From NCBI RefSeq assembly GCF_002112505.1, contig NZ_NEHW01000010.1:124001-188000 (forward strand): 64,000 nt of DNA. The letters run 5' to 3'. Numbering within the stretch: position 1 is the stretch's first letter; each line of letters opens with the position of its first letter. The notes beneath the pieces are model-generated. The model saw nothing but the letters and a program-made list of their open reading frames with translations. It had not been told where the DNA came from and did not search any database. The translations under genes were made by a program, and so were the position numbers. Positions 29,536 to 40,518 of the stretch are shown here, in pieces. The DNA is from Pseudomonas sp. R28(2017). GTDB lineage: Bacteria; Pseudomonadota; Gammaproteobacteria; Pseudomonadales; Pseudomonadaceae.

Positions 29536-30822
29536 TTACTTGGCAGCCTTGATCGCCGCCGCCAGCTTCTTCGCCGCATCGGCCGGGTCGGCCTTGGGGT
29601 CATTGATGTAGTTGGTCACCACATCGAAGAAGGCGCCCTGCACGGCCAGCGTGGTGGCCATGTTGTGCGCCATGCTCGGCTGCAGGCCGCCGCTCTTGGC
29701 GTCGGCGAGGAAGTCCTTGGCGGAGGTCTGGGCGCAAGCGTCGAAACCATGCTTGCCCATGTCGGCGAGCATGTCGTTGCGCACCGGGATCGAGCCCTTG
29801 TTGATGCTGAAGGTCTTCTGGAAATCCACGCCCATGACGTTGCGGGCGATGTCCTGCTGCCCGGCAGCAGTGCCCTTGTCGCTCTGCTTGAACACCACCA
29901 GCGAGTCGATGTTGTAGAGGAACGCCTTTTCAGTGCCGGGGAACGGTACGCACTGGTAATCCTTGCCGGCGGTTTTCTTGGCCAGGGTCCACTCGCTCTT
30001 AGCCCAGTCACCCATGATCTGCATGCCGGCCTTGCCGTTGATGACCTTGGCCGCCTCCAGGTTCCAGTCCTGGCCCTTGCCGTCCGGGTCCATGTAGGTG
30101 GCGACCTTCTTCAGCTCGGTGAGCGCCTTGACCATCTCGGGGCCGGTCAGCGCCGACTCGTCCAGGTCGACCATGGCCTTCTTGTAGCCCTCAGCCCCCA
30201 TCACGGCCAGCACCACGCTTTCGAACACGGTGCTGTCCTGCCAGGGCTGGCCGCCGTGGGCGAGCGGGATGAAACCGGCGGCCTTGAGCTTGTCGGCGGC
30301 GGCATAGAATTCGTCGAGGGTGGTGGGCGTCTTGTCGATGCCGGCCTTCTTGAAGACCTCCGGATTGATCCACAGCCAGTTGATGCGGTGGATGTTGACC
30401 GGTACGGCGACATAGTTATCGTCGTACTTAACGGTGTCGGCGACCTTCTTGTCGAGCAGCGAGTCCCACTTTTCTTCCTTGGCGACTTCCTTGAGCACGT
30501 CCTCGTCGAGCAGGCCGGTGGCGGCCCAGTCCTGGATGTCCGGCCCCTTGATCTGCGCGACGCCTGGCGGATTGCCCGCCACTGCGCGGCTCTTGAGCAC
30601 GGTCATGGCAGTGGCACCACCGCCACCTGCAACCGCGCCGTCCTTCCAGGTAAAGCCATCCTGCTCGACCTTGGCCTTGAGCACATCCACAGCAGCTTTT
30701 TCACCACCGGAGGTCCACCAGTGCACCACTTCGACGCTGCCTTTGGATTCGGCGGCGGTGGCACTGAGTGGCAGGAGCGAGGCAAGGGAGATCGCGGCGG
30801 CGAGGCGGAGAGTCGAATTCAT
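29536..30822 (-). CDS. gtsA: Periplasmic glucose-binding protein
   Basis: A 428-aa ABC solute-binding protein of the sugar (MalE-like) family. The start MNSTLRLAAAISLASLLPL at 30822 gives a Sec signal cleaved near ATAAES; a start at 30870 would only add non-signal residues. Visible: VEVVHWWTSGGEKAAVDVL and QIMGDWAKSEW, typical of the Pseudomonas/Thermus glucose-binding proteins. First gene of gtsABCD-oprB; expected to be controlled by GltR/GtrS and Crc. Confidence 0.96.
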   Translation of the reverse strand: MNSTLRLAAAISLASLLPLSATAAESKGSVEVVHWWTSGGEKAAVDVLKAKVEQDGFTWKDGAVAGGGGATAMTVLKSRAVAGNPPGVAQIKGPDIQDWAATGLLDEDVLKEVAKEEKWDSLLDKKVADTVKYDDNYVAVPVNIHRINWLWINPEVFKKAGIDKTPTTLDEFYAAADKLKAAGFIPLAHGGQPWQDSTVFESVVLAVMGAEGYKKAMVDLDESALTGPEMVKALTELKKVATYMDPDGKGQDWNLEAAKVINGKAGMQIMGDWAKSEWTLAKKTAGKDYQCVPFPGTEKAFLYNIDSLVVFKQSDKGTAAGQQDIARNVMGVDFQKTFSINKGSIPVRNDMLADMGKHGFDACAQTSAKDFLADAKSGGLQPSMAHNMATTLAVQGAFFDVVTNYINDPKADPADAAKKLAAAIKAAK

Positions 30823-30836
30823 CGGAGTACCTTTTC

Positions 30837-30844
30837 TTGTTGTT
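30837..30844 (-). promoter_or_regulatory. Candidate Crc/Hfq motif before gtsA
   Basis: On the minus strand AACAACAA followed by GAAAAGG, about 15 bases upstream of the gtsA ATG. It matches the AANAANAA catabolite-repression motif next to the ribosome-binding site. Confidence 0.55.
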
Positions 30845-30927
30845 ATGCCGGGCAAGTCGGTCGCTTGCATGGCATGGAGTCTAATCAGCGTGCCCGCCTC
30901 GCCAGGTAACGAAGCGATGCGCGAATG

Positions 30928-32178
30928 TCATCGTTTGGTTACATAACGCGAAAGTGCCGTCGCCAGGCTGGGTGCCAAAGGCAAACCCGGCAGCAGTACC
31001 GCTTGGTAAGCGTGATACAGGTCTGGCTTGCCCGGCCAGATGGTGCCGGCGGGGCGATTGTTCGCATCGAGTTCGTGGTGCCAGCTGCCGCCAGCACGGT
31101 CGATGAAGTGGTTGTCGATGAACCCCCAGAAGCAGTGATACCACTGCTCGTAACGGCCTTCACCGGTCCTGCGCAACAGCGCGGCAGCCGCAGCGCACGC
31201 CTCGGCATGCACCCAGTGCAAGCGCTGCCTGACGACCGGGCGGTTGTCCCAGTCCAGGGTGTAGACGAAGCCAGGCTCGCCATCGGCGTTCCAGGCGTGA
31301 CGGCAGGCGCCGTCGAACAGGCCACCGGCGCAGTCCAGCAGCCAATCGGGCACGGGCTGCCCAGCCAGGCTCAGGCTGGCCTCCAGGTGCAGCAGCAGGC
31401 GCGCCCATTCCAGCGCATGCCCGGGCGTCGTGCCGTAAGGGCGGAAGTGATCGGCCGGATGCTCCAGGTTGTAGTGCAGCAATGGCTGCCAGAACGCGTC
31501 GAAATGCTCGATGACCCGGTAGCCATTGGCGGCAGCATGGGTGTGGATGATGCGCTCGACAATGCGCAACGCCCGTTGCAGCCACAACGTATTGCCGGTG
31601 GCATCGGCCAGGGCCAGGAAAGCCTCCGTTGCATGCATGTTGCTGTTGGCGCCGCGGTAGGCCTCCGGCAACTGCCAGGCACGCGAGAAGGTTTCACGCA
31701 AGGCGCCCTCTTTCTCGCACCAGAAATGCGCTTCGATCACCCGCACAGCGTCCGCCAGCAACTGCATAGCACCCGGCACGCCAGCCACCTTGGCGGAACT
31801 GGCAGCCAGCGCGACAAAGGCATGCAGGTAGGCGCCCTTGCCACTATCGTAGAGGCCTTCAGGGTGCGCGAACCAGCCATCGAAAGCGGCATCGTGCAGC
31901 ACCCCGCCCAGGGCCGTGACACCATGCTCGGCGAAGGCCAGGCAGCCCGGCACGCCCTGGATGTGGGCAAGGGCGAAGCAATGGGTCATGCGCGCGGTGT
32001 TCATGGTTTCGGCGGCGGCATCGGGTGCCAGACGACCCGTGGCATCAAGGTTGCCAAAACCTTCCGGCAACTTCGCTGCCTTGGCGAAGGCCAGCAGGCG
32101 CTGCCCTTCAGCCATGAGCCAGGCAGCATGCACTGGCGAATCCAGCCAGCTGCCGAAAGGGAGATCGTTGTGCGTCAT
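30928..32178 (-). CDS. AGE-family sugar isomerase/epimerase
   Basis: A 416-aa (alpha/alpha)6-barrel protein of the N-acylglucosamine 2-epimerase/YihS family. Visible conserved blocks: NTARMTHCFALAH, AYRGANSNMHATEAFLAL, TTPGHALEWARLLLHLE and LHWVHAEACAAAAALL, carrying the His residues of the active site. It probably interconverts free aldoses and ketoses such as mannose and fructose; the substrate is not provable here. It lies between the two-component system and gtsA on the same strand, which suggests it feeds sugars into the same pathway. Confidence 0.85.
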   Translation of the reverse strand: MTHNDLPFGSWLDSPVHAAWLMAEGQRLLAFAKAAKLPEGFGNLDATGRLAPDAAAETMNTARMTHCFALAHIQGVPGCLAFAEHGVTALGGVLHDAAFDGWFAHPEGLYDSGKGAYLHAFVALAASSAKVAGVPGAMQLLADAVRVIEAHFWCEKEGALRETFSRAWQLPEAYRGANSNMHATEAFLALADATGNTLWLQRALRIVERIIHTHAAANGYRVIEHFDAFWQPLLHYNLEHPADHFRPYGTTPGHALEWARLLLHLEASLSLAGQPVPDWLLDCAGGLFDGACRHAWNADGEPGFVYTLDWDNRPVVRQRLHWVHAEACAAAAALLRRTGEGRYEQWYHCFWGFIDNHFIDRAGGSWHHELDANNRPAGTIWPGKPDLYHAYQAVLLPGLPLAPSLATALSRYVTKR

Positions 32179-32256
32179 GGGGCCAGCTCGCTCCTTGCCA
32201 GTCGTCTGCGAAGTCTAGCCAGCCGTCCTGGCTGGGATGTCACGAAGGACTGCTGA

Positions 32257-32278
32257 TGTGTCACCAGCCCGTGACACA
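32257..32278. other. Inverted repeat between gtrS and isomerase gene
   Basis: Perfect 8-bp arms TGTGTCAC / GTGACACA separated by CAGCCC, immediately after the gtrS stop and 79 bp upstream of the isomerase start. No U-tract on the minus strand, so it could be a weak terminator for gtrS or an operator for the downstream gene. Confidence 0.5.
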
Positions 32279-32280
32279 AC

Positions 32281-33735
32281 TCAATCCATGCCCCTGGGCA
32301 GGTAAAGCGTCACCCGCAAGCCCCCTTCGCGCAGGTTGAGCAGGCTCACCTCGCCGCCATGGCTATGGGCGATGTTGCGCGCGATACCCAGGCCCAGCCC
32401 ATAGCCCTGCTGCTTGCCGGCCAGGCGAAAATGCGGCTCGAACACCTGCTCCATCTGCTGCTGCGGCACGCCGGGGCCCTGGTCATCCACCTGCAGGACG
32501 AAGCCTTCGGCACTGTCGATGATCCGCAGGTGCGCCCGCTCGCCATACTTGATGGCATTGTCGATCAGGTTGCCAATACAGCGGCGCAGCGCCAGCGGTT
32601 TGCCCGGGTACGGCGACAGCGCTCGCCCTTCGACGGTGATACGGCCATCGCCCAGGTACGGCTCGGCGAGAATCTCCAGCACCTGGTTGAGGTCGACCGG
32701 CTCGATGTTCTCGTGGATGTCGGTGTCCTTGACGCACTGCAGTGCCCCTTTGACCAGCAACTCCAGTTCGTCGAGGTCCTGACTGAACTTGGCCTGCAGG
32801 CGCTCGTCCTCGAGCAGTTCCACGCGCAGGCGCAAACGCGTGATCGGTGTGCGCAGGTCGTGGGAAATGGCGCTGAACAACTGGGAACGCTCGGTCAGGT
32901 AACGGCTGATGCGCTCGCGCATGCTGTTGAACGCGCGCCCCACTTCCACCACCTCACTGCCGCCGCCCTCGGCCACCGGCGCCACATCCGCACCCAATGA
33001 CAGCTCACGCGCGGCGCGTGCCAGGCGCTTGAGCGGCCAGCTCTGCCAGTGCACCAGCAAACCGATGAACAGCAGCAGCAAGGCGGTGGTGAGAACGATG
33101 AAACCAATCTGCTGACGCGGCAGGCGTTCGGTTTCAAGGCTAGTGTAAGGCTCGGGCAGCAACGAGGCGATGTACAGCCATTCGCCCTGGTCGAGGCGGA
33201 TCTGGGTCACCAGCACGGGCGGGTTGAGCGGCTCCAAGGTCAGCGAGTAGTGCGCCCAGGAGCGCGGCAGTTCATCGAGTTTCAGGCCACTGTTGAAGAT
33301 GCGCAGGTCATCGGGGGCGACGAATTCGACAGAGATTTCCATCTGCTCGCCGAGGCGTTCGTGCAGCACGTGCTGGAACACGTCGATCACCGCCTGCTTG
33401 CGGGGCGTGATGGGCAACACCGGCATGTCCAGCGGTTTGTCGTTGAGCGACACGAAGAAGCGCGTGCCCCCCATGCTGCGCAACTGGTCGAGCACCATCG
33501 GCCGATAAGCCACCGGCAGCGAACGGAAGTAGCTGACACTGGCACTCATGGAATGGGCCAGGCTCCCGGCACTGGCACGCAGGCCCTGCAGTTGGCTGGC
33601 GCGCAACTGGGCGACCCAGATCAGGCTCGACAGGCCCTGGGCCAGCAGCACCACGAGCAGGGTCAGCAGCAGCATGCGCCCCAGCAGCGAGCGCGGCAGC
33701 AGGCGCCAGCGCCGCTCAGGAAGCGCAGCAGACAT
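32281..33735 (-). CDS. gtrS: Sensor histidine kinase GtrS
   Basis: 484 aa from MSAALPERRWRLLP at 33735. Membrane segment near residues 20-42 (LLLLTLLVVLLAQGLSSL), a periplasmic sensing domain to about 190, a second membrane segment (IGFIVLTTALLLLFIGLLV), HAMP, then HisKA with phospho-His in FSAISHDLRTPITRLRL. HATPase motifs: CIGNLIDNAIKYG (N box), VDDQGPGVP (G1), GYGLGLGIARN (G2). In Pseudomonas GtrS senses 2-ketogluconate/6-phosphogluconate and phosphorylates GltR. Its start overlaps the end of gltR by 20 bp. Confidence 0.93.
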   Translation of the reverse strand: MSAALPERRWRLLPRSLLGRMLLLTLLVVLLAQGLSSLIWVAQLRASQLQGLRASAGSLAHSMSASVSYFRSLPVAYRPMVLDQLRSMGGTRFFVSLNDKPLDMPVLPITPRKQAVIDVFQHVLHERLGEQMEISVEFVAPDDLRIFNSGLKLDELPRSWAHYSLTLEPLNPPVLVTQIRLDQGEWLYIASLLPEPYTSLETERLPRQQIGFIVLTTALLLLFIGLLVHWQSWPLKRLARAARELSLGADVAPVAEGGGSEVVEVGRAFNSMRERISRYLTERSQLFSAISHDLRTPITRLRLRVELLEDERLQAKFSQDLDELELLVKGALQCVKDTDIHENIEPVDLNQVLEILAEPYLGDGRITVEGRALSPYPGKPLALRRCIGNLIDNAIKYGERAHLRIIDSAEGFVLQVDDQGPGVPQQQMEQVFEPHFRLAGKQQGYGLGLGIARNIAHSHGGEVSLLNLREGGLRVTLYLPRGMD

Positions 33736-34441
33736 GGGCAGCCAGCAGGTAACCACTGCCACGCACGGTGCGGATCAGCCGCGGCGGCTTGTCGGTGTCG
33801 CGCAGGCGCTGGCGCAGGCGGCTGACCGCCATGTCGACGATGCGGTCCAGCGGCATCGGCTCGCGGCCACGGGTGGCGTTGCCGATGGTGTCGCGGTCGA
33901 GGATCTGTTGCGGGTGATCGAGAAACAGCTTGAGCAGGGCGAAGTCGGCGCCGGACAGAATCACCTCTTCGCCATCACGGTGGAACAATCGGTGGCTGAC
34001 GGTATCCAGGCGCCAGTCGTCGAAGGCCAGCACGGCACTGGCGGGCACAGCCTGGCCGAACTCGCTGCGGCGCAACAGGGCCTTGATGCGCGCCTGCAGC
34101 TCACGCGGGCTGAACGGCTTGCCCAGGTAATCATCGGCCCCCAGTTCCAGGCCGATGACGCGGTCGGCCTCGTCGGAGCTGGCGGTCAGCATGATGATCG
34201 GTACCCGTGACTGGCGCGGGTGCTGGCGCACCCAGCGGCACAGGCTGAAGCCGTCTTCGTCGGGCAGCATGACGTCGAGGATCACCAGGTCGCAGGGGGT
34301 GTTTTCCAAGGCGCGGCGAAAACCCTGACCATCGGCTTCGGCGTGGACCTGGAAGCCGGCGCGGCTCAGGTAGGTTTGCAGCAGTTCACGAATTTCCTGA
34401 TCGTCGTCGACCATCAGGATCGATTTTCCGGCAGTGCTCAA
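33716..34441 (-). CDS. gltR: Response regulator GltR (OmpR family)
   Basis: A 241-aa regulator. Receiver domain: acidic pocket MVDDDQEIR, phospho-Asp in LVILDVMLPDEDG, Lys in GKPFSPREL. C-terminal OmpR-type winged helix with RDTIGNATRGREPMPLDRIVD. It controls glucose-uptake genes (gts, oprB). It lies 81 bp after glk in the edd-glk-gltR-gtrS run and overlaps gtrS. Confidence 0.94.
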   Translation of the reverse strand: MSTAGKSILMVDDDQEIRELLQTYLSRAGFQVHAEADGQGFRRALENTPCDLVILDVMLPDEDGFSLCRWVRQHPRQSRVPIIMLTASSDEADRVIGLELGADDYLGKPFSPRELQARIKALLRRSEFGQAVPASAVLAFDDWRLDTVSHRLFHRDGEEVILSGADFALLKLFLDHPQQILDRDTIGNATRGREPMPLDRIVDMAVSRLRQRLRDTDKPPRLIRTVRGSGYLLAAHVCCAS

Positions 34442-34500
34442 GGTATCCCGCCCTCTTGTTTGTCACAGGTCTTGATCGCCTGCTCTCGGGTATTGCATTC

Positions 34501-34519
34501 AGGGGCCGCAGAGCGGCCC
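34501..34519 (-). other. Hairpin between glk and gltR
   Basis: Perfect 8-bp arms GGGGCCGC / GCGGCCCC with an AGA loop, just after the glk stop. No U-tract; it may stabilise the edd-glk message or partly uncouple the regulator genes. Confidence 0.5.
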
Positions 34520-34522
34520 CCG

Positions 34523-35478
34523 TCAGTGATCCAATGATTGCTGTAATGCCACTCCGGCCCCCAGCAGTCCAGAGAATTCCGCCGTCACCAGCCATACTGG
34601 CAAACCTGCGAAATAACCACTCATGCACCCCTTGTCGGCAAAGCTGGCGGCAAACCCGCTGCGCAGGAACAGCTCGGCAAACCGCGGGATCACGCCGCCG
34701 ACAATGTACACCCCGCCGCGTGCACCGAGGGTCAGCACATTGTTACCGGCCACGCGCCCGAGGAAGCGGCAGAACTGCTCGATCACCGCCAGTGCCCGTG
34801 GCTCGCCGCCCAGCGCCGCATCAGTGACCTGCGCCGGGGATGTGTGTCGGGGCGTGTCGCCGTCCAGCGCGCAGATGGCCTGATACAAGCGCACCAGGCC
34901 CCCACCGCTGAGCACGGTCTCGGCGCTGACGTGGCCGATCTGGCGGTGCATCTGCTGATGGATCGCCGCCTCGCGGGCGTTGCCCACCGGCAGGTCGACG
35001 TGCCCGCCTTCACCCGGCAGTGCCTGCCAGTGCTGCTCGCCCAGGCGCAACAGGCTGCCGACGCCCAGGCCGGTGCCCGGGCCGATCACCAGCGCTGGCC
35101 GCGTCGGGTCCGCCTGGCCGGGGCAGACCTCACGGAACTCCCCCGGTTGCAGGCGGGTCATGCCCAGGGCCTGGGCAGAAAAATCGTTGATCAACAGCAG
35201 CCGCTCGACCTGCAAGGTCTGGCAAAACGCCCTGTGGCTCAGTCGCCAGTGATTGTTGGTGAAGCGGAACTCATCGCCATCCACCGGCCCGGCCACCGCC
35301 AGGCACACCGCTGCAAGGCCGCCACGGGCGATACCGTGGCCCTGCAGGTAAGCCTCGATGGCCTGTTCCGGGCTGGTGTAGTCCGCCGTGGCGAAGACCT
35401 TCACCTGGCACAGCTGGTTGTCACGCCACAACGCAAAACGGGCATTGGTGCCACCGATGTCGCCAACCAGCAGGTCCT

Positions 35479-35482
<4 letters not shown>
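34523..35482 (-). CDS. glk: Glucokinase
   Basis: A 319-aa ROK-independent bacterial glucokinase. N-terminal phosphate-binding motif LVGDIGGTNARFALW, substrate loop LLINDFSAQALGM, and LVIGPGTGLGVGSLL with a following PGEGGHVDLP. It phosphorylates internal glucose to G6P for Zwf. Its start overlaps the edd stop by 4 bp (ATGA), so it is translationally coupled. Confidence 0.96.
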
Positions 35483-37305
<1,823 letters not shown>

Positions 37306-37428
37306 GTACTGGACTCCAGGCTAATTGTAAGGGCGGTTTACCGGGCATTTCCCCTCCAAACGATTGCGGCCTAGGCTCAAGGTAGAGGGGCTCGCGATAT
37401 CGGGGGAGGCACTGCGCCCAACCACTCG

Positions 37429-37444
37429 TTGTATGTTTAAACAA
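37429..37444. promoter_or_regulatory. Putative HexR operator, edd side
   Basis: TTGT-N8-ACAA (TTGTATGTTTAAACAA) 124 bp upstream of the edd start. Fits the TTGT-N7/8-ACAA form reported for P. putida HexR. Confidence 0.6.
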
Positions 37445-37491
37445 AATACTGCCACTAAAAAGGCTTGTTTTCTATCAGCAGGTGAATAATC

Positions 37492-37506
37492 TTGTAATTC
37501 CAACAA
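37492..37506. promoter_or_regulatory. Putative HexR operator, gap side
   Basis: TTGT-N7-ACAA (TTGTAATTCCAACAA) 65 bp upstream of the gap ATG. The wider 16 bp TGTAATTCCAACAACA also resembles the zwf palindrome at 23141. Confidence 0.6.
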
Positions 37507-37570
37507 CAAAACCGTTTCAGTGAAGCTCCTTTTTGCCACAGGTTTCACTCGGACCGCCAGAGGTACTGCC

Positions 37571-38572
37571 ATGACCCTACGTATCGCCATCAATGGATTC
37601 GGCCGCATCGGGCGCAATGTCCTGCGCGCACTGTATACCCAAGGCTACCGCCAGGACCTGCAGGTCGTCGCCATCAACGACCTGGGCGACAGCGCGATGA
37701 ACGCCCACCTGCTCAAATATGACAGCGTGCATGGCACATTCGATGCCGAGGTCGAGGCCGACCATGAAAGCCTGACGGTCAATGGTGACCGGATCGCGGT
37801 CAGTGCCATCCGCAACCCGGCCGAACTGCCCTGGAAGGCCGAAGCGATCGACGTGGTGTTCGAGTGCACCGGGCTGTTCACCGACCGCGCCAAGGCCGCC
37901 GCACACCTGGCCGCGGGCGCCGGCAAGGTGATCGTCTCGGCGCCGGGCAAGGGCGTCGATGCCACCGTGGTGTACGGGGTCAACCACGATATCCTGCGGG
38001 CTTCGCACCAGGTCATCTCCAACGCCTCGTGCACCACCAACTGCCTGGCGCCGATCGCCCAGGTGCTGCACCGCGAGTTCGGCATCGAACAGGGGCTGAT
38101 GACCACCATTCACGCCTACACCAACGACCAGGTGCTGACCGACGTCTACCACAGCGACCCGTACCGTGCCCGCTCGGCTACCCAGTCGATGATCCCGAGC
38201 AAGACCGGTGCCGCCGAGGCAGTGGGCCTGGTGCTGCCGGAGCTGGCCGGCAAGCTCACCGGCATGGCCGTGCGGGTGCCGGTGATCAACGTGTCGCTGG
38301 TCGACCTGACTGTCAACCTCAAGCGCGAGGCCACTGCCGAGCAGGTCAACCAGCTGTTCCTCGAAGCCAGCCGGCACTCCAAGGTGCTCGGTTACAACGC
38401 CCTGCCGCTGGTGTCGTGCGACTTCAACCACAACCCGCTGTCGTCGATCTTCGATGCCAACCACACCCGCGCCAATGGGCGGATGCTCAAGGTGCTGGCC
38501 TGGTATGACAACGAGTGGGGGTTCTCCAACCGCATGCTGGACAACTGCTTGGCGTTGGCCAGCGCGCGCTGA
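37571..38572 (+). CDS. gap: Glyceraldehyde-3-phosphate dehydrogenase
   Basis: A 333-aa enzyme starting MTLRIAINGFGRIGRNVLRAL (Rossmann NAD site); a start at 37520 would add 17 unlikely residues. Catalytic Cys154 in SNASCTTNCLAP. It oxidises GAP from Eda to 1,3-bisphosphoglycerate. Divergent from edd and probably co-repressed by HexR. Of the Pseudomonas gap paralogues this is the glucose-cluster copy (gap-1). Confidence 0.96.
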   Translation: MTLRIAINGFGRIGRNVLRALYTQGYRQDLQVVAINDLGDSAMNAHLLKYDSVHGTFDAEVEADHESLTVNGDRIAVSAIRNPAELPWKAEAIDVVFECTGLFTDRAKAAAHLAAGAGKVIVSAPGKGVDATVVYGVNHDILRASHQVISNASCTTNCLAPIAQVLHREFGIEQGLMTTIHAYTNDQVLTDVYHSDPYRARSATQSMIPSKTGAAEAVGLVLPELAGKLTGMAVRVPVINVSLVDLTVNLKREATAEQVNQLFLEASRHSKVLGYNALPLVSCDFNHNPLSSIFDANHTRANGRMLKVLAWYDNEWGFSNRMLDNCLALASAR

Positions 38573-38594
38573 AGCAGAACTGACCGTGTCATTT

Positions 38595-38711
38595 GTAGGA
38601 GCGGCCTCGTGTCGCGAAAGGGCCGCAGAGCGGCCCCGGGATTTAAGCGCTGACGCGGATGTACCTGGGGCTGCTCTGCTGCCCTTTCGCGACACAAGGC
38701 CGCTCCTACAC
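38595..38711. repeat. Second-family inverted repeat pair
   Basis: Arms around GTAGGAGCGGCCTCGTGTCG and CGACACAAGGCCGCTCCTAC. The core differs from the main REP (contains GTGTCGCGAAAGGGC). An internal GGGCCGC-AGA-GCGGCCC hairpin sits in the first arm. It lies just downstream of gap and may end its transcript. Confidence 0.8.
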
Positions 38712-38783
38712 GGGACCGCGCAAGGTTGAAGAACTCACAATCTTTACCTTTTCCTAACAATTCCAAGCTTGACCTGGCTACAA

Positions 38784-38802
38784 GATGATAAGCATTATCA
38801 TT
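38784..38802. promoter_or_regulatory. Fur box upstream of ECF sigma gene
   Basis: GATGATAAGCATTATCATT includes a perfect 15-bp palindrome TGATAA-GCA-TTATCA (38786-38800). Close to the Fur consensus and 26 bp before the sigma gene start, so iron repression of the heme island is expected. Confidence 0.85.
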
Positions 38803-38827
38803 CACCTTTCGTCGGCCAGGTCCCCCC

Positions 38828-39340
38828 GTGAGTCAGTCCCGGTTCAACTCCGTCTTCCTCGTCCAGCGCCTTTCCCTGCTGCGCACCCTGCAGCGCATGG
38901 TGGGCAACCCCAGCACGGCCGAGGACCTGTTGCAGGAAACCTACCTGCGGGTATCCCGCGCCTTGGGTGAACGGCCCATCGAACACCTCGAACCGTTCGT
39001 GTTCCAGACCGCCCGCAACCTCGCCCTGGACCACCTGCGTACACGGCGGGTGCAGTCGCGCATGCTGGTCGACGATGTGCCCGACGAGGTGCTGCACAAT
39101 GTCGCGTCCCCGCTCGGCAGCAGCGAGGACGCCGCCCACGCCGAACAGCTGCTCAAGCACCTGAGTGTCAGTCTCAACCAGCTGACCGAACGCCAGCAGC
39201 GCATCTTCATCCTCAGCCGCCTGCACGGTGCCAGCTACCTGGAAATTGCCGAGCAGCTGCAGGTCTCGGCCAGTACGGTGCAGAAGGAACTGAAACTGAT
39301 CATGGCAATCTGCATGGGTGTGGCCGACCGCCTCAAGTAA
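38828..39340 (+). CDS. ECF sigma factor (FecI-like, heme uptake)
   Basis: A 170-aa group IV sigma factor; GTG start at 38828. Region 2 is visible as TAEDLLQETYLRVSRAL and FVFQTARNLALDHLRTRRVQSR; region 4 as LTERQQRIFILSRLHGASYLEIAEQLQVS with a helix-turn-helix. Followed by a FecR-type gene and a TonB heme receptor, the standard cell-surface signalling trio (HasI/HxuI type). A Fur box sits over its promoter. Confidence 0.93.
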   Translation: MSQSRFNSVFLVQRLSLLRTLQRMVGNPSTAEDLLQETYLRVSRALGERPIEHLEPFVFQTARNLALDHLRTRRVQSRMLVDDVPDEVLHNVASPLGSSEDAAHAEQLLKHLSVSLNQLTERQQRIFILSRLHGASYLEIAEQLQVSASTVQKELKLIMAICMGVADRLK

Positions 39341-39430
39341 GCCGACTGCCGGGACGCAGAATGCGGCGCAGCCCTTGCCATGCTTCGCCCCAGCCTTGAT
39401 CATTCGCAAAAATACCTGCAAGGACCCACC

Positions 39431-40393
39431 GTGACCGACAGCCCCGTCACTCGCCCGCCAGCCAACGGGCCCGACGCCCGCGCCCGCGCGCTTGACGAGG
39501 CGCTGGACTGGCTCGTGCGCCTGCAGTGTGCCAGCGAGGCCGACACCCTGGCCTTCGAGCAATGGCTCAGCGCAGCGCCTGAGAACGCCGAAGCCTATGT
39601 CGAGGCCGAAGCCCTGTGGAACGGTACTCCGCTGCGCCAGGCCGCCATGCACCTGCACCAGCATCAGCGCCGCACGCTGCGCGGGCGCCTGCGTGCACAC
39701 TGGAAGCCACTGGCGACGGCTGCCGTGCTGCTGGTCGGTCTGTTCACGTTCGGCAACCTGCCGGTGCGCTTGCAGGCGGACCACCTGACCGTGGTCGGCG
39801 AACGCCAGCGCCTGGAGCTGGATGACGGCGCCAAGGTCCTGCTCAACACCAACTCCGCTTTCGCCAGCGACCTGCAGGGCGGGCGCCAGGTCGCGCGCCT
39901 GCTGCAAGGCGAGGCGTATTTCCAGGTGCCCGGTGGCGCCCAGTTGCCGCTGGAGGTGCAGGCCGGGCCGGTGCGCGCGCAGGTGCGCGACACCGATTTT
40001 GCCGTGCGCTACCTCGACGGCGAGGCACAGGTTCGCGTGCAACGCGGCGACGTCGACCTGCAGGCCGCCAGCAACCAGCGCATCCGCCTCAGTGCCGGGG
40101 ACAGCATCAGTGTCGGCCCCCAGGGCTTCGGCCAGCGCCAGCGCCCCGACATGCACAAGGACCTGGCCTGGGTCGACGGCCGCCTGGTGTTCGAGAACTG
40201 CCCGTTGAGCCAGGTACTGGCCGAAGTGCGGCGCTATTACCCTGGCTGGATCATCAACCGCAACGACCAGCTCGACGACATGGCAGTGACCGGCAACTAC
40301 CGCCTCGATCAGCCATTGGAAACCCTGCGCGCCCTGGCCCACATCACCTCGGCGCAACTGCACGAATTCCCCGCCGTGGTCATCATCAACTGA
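39431..40393 (+). CDS. FecR-type anti-sigma/sigma regulator
   Basis: 320 aa from a GTG at 39431, which has AAGGA at good spacing; an ATG-initiated form from 39380 is possible. N-terminal cytoplasmic DUF4880-like domain (ALDWLVRLQCASEADTLAFE), one membrane segment (WKPLATAAVLLVGLFTFGN), then a periplasmic FecR domain (LELDDGAKVLLNTNSAF) and a C-terminal STN-like region. It relays heme-receptor occupancy to the upstream ECF sigma factor. Confidence 0.92.
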   Translation: MTDSPVTRPPANGPDARARALDEALDWLVRLQCASEADTLAFEQWLSAAPENAEAYVEAEALWNGTPLRQAAMHLHQHQRRTLRGRLRAHWKPLATAAVLLVGLFTFGNLPVRLQADHLTVVGERQRLELDDGAKVLLNTNSAFASDLQGGRQVARLLQGEAYFQVPGGAQLPLEVQAGPVRAQVRDTDFAVRYLDGEAQVRVQRGDVDLQAASNQRIRLSAGDSISVGPQGFGQRQRPDMHKDLAWVDGRLVFENCPLSQVLAEVRRYYPGWIINRNDQLDDMAVTGNYRLDQPLETLRALAHITSAQLHEFPAVVIIN

Positions 40394-40455
40394 CCGACAA
40401 GTTTTTTTACGCGATCGCGCAACCCCGCCCGTCTCGTTATAGCCAATGCAACTGA

Positions 40456-40475
40456 TTCTTGTTTCAAAACAAGAA
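40456..40475. other. 20-bp palindrome before heme receptor
   Basis: TTCTTGTTT-CA-AAACAAGAA, perfect 9-bp arms, 44 bp upstream of the receptor start. It could be an operator or a small RNA hairpin; no known regulator motif was recognised. Confidence 0.6.
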
Positions 40476-40518
40476 CGGTCATCACCTATAACAGTCCGCG
40501 CGTCTGGGAGCGCTTTCG

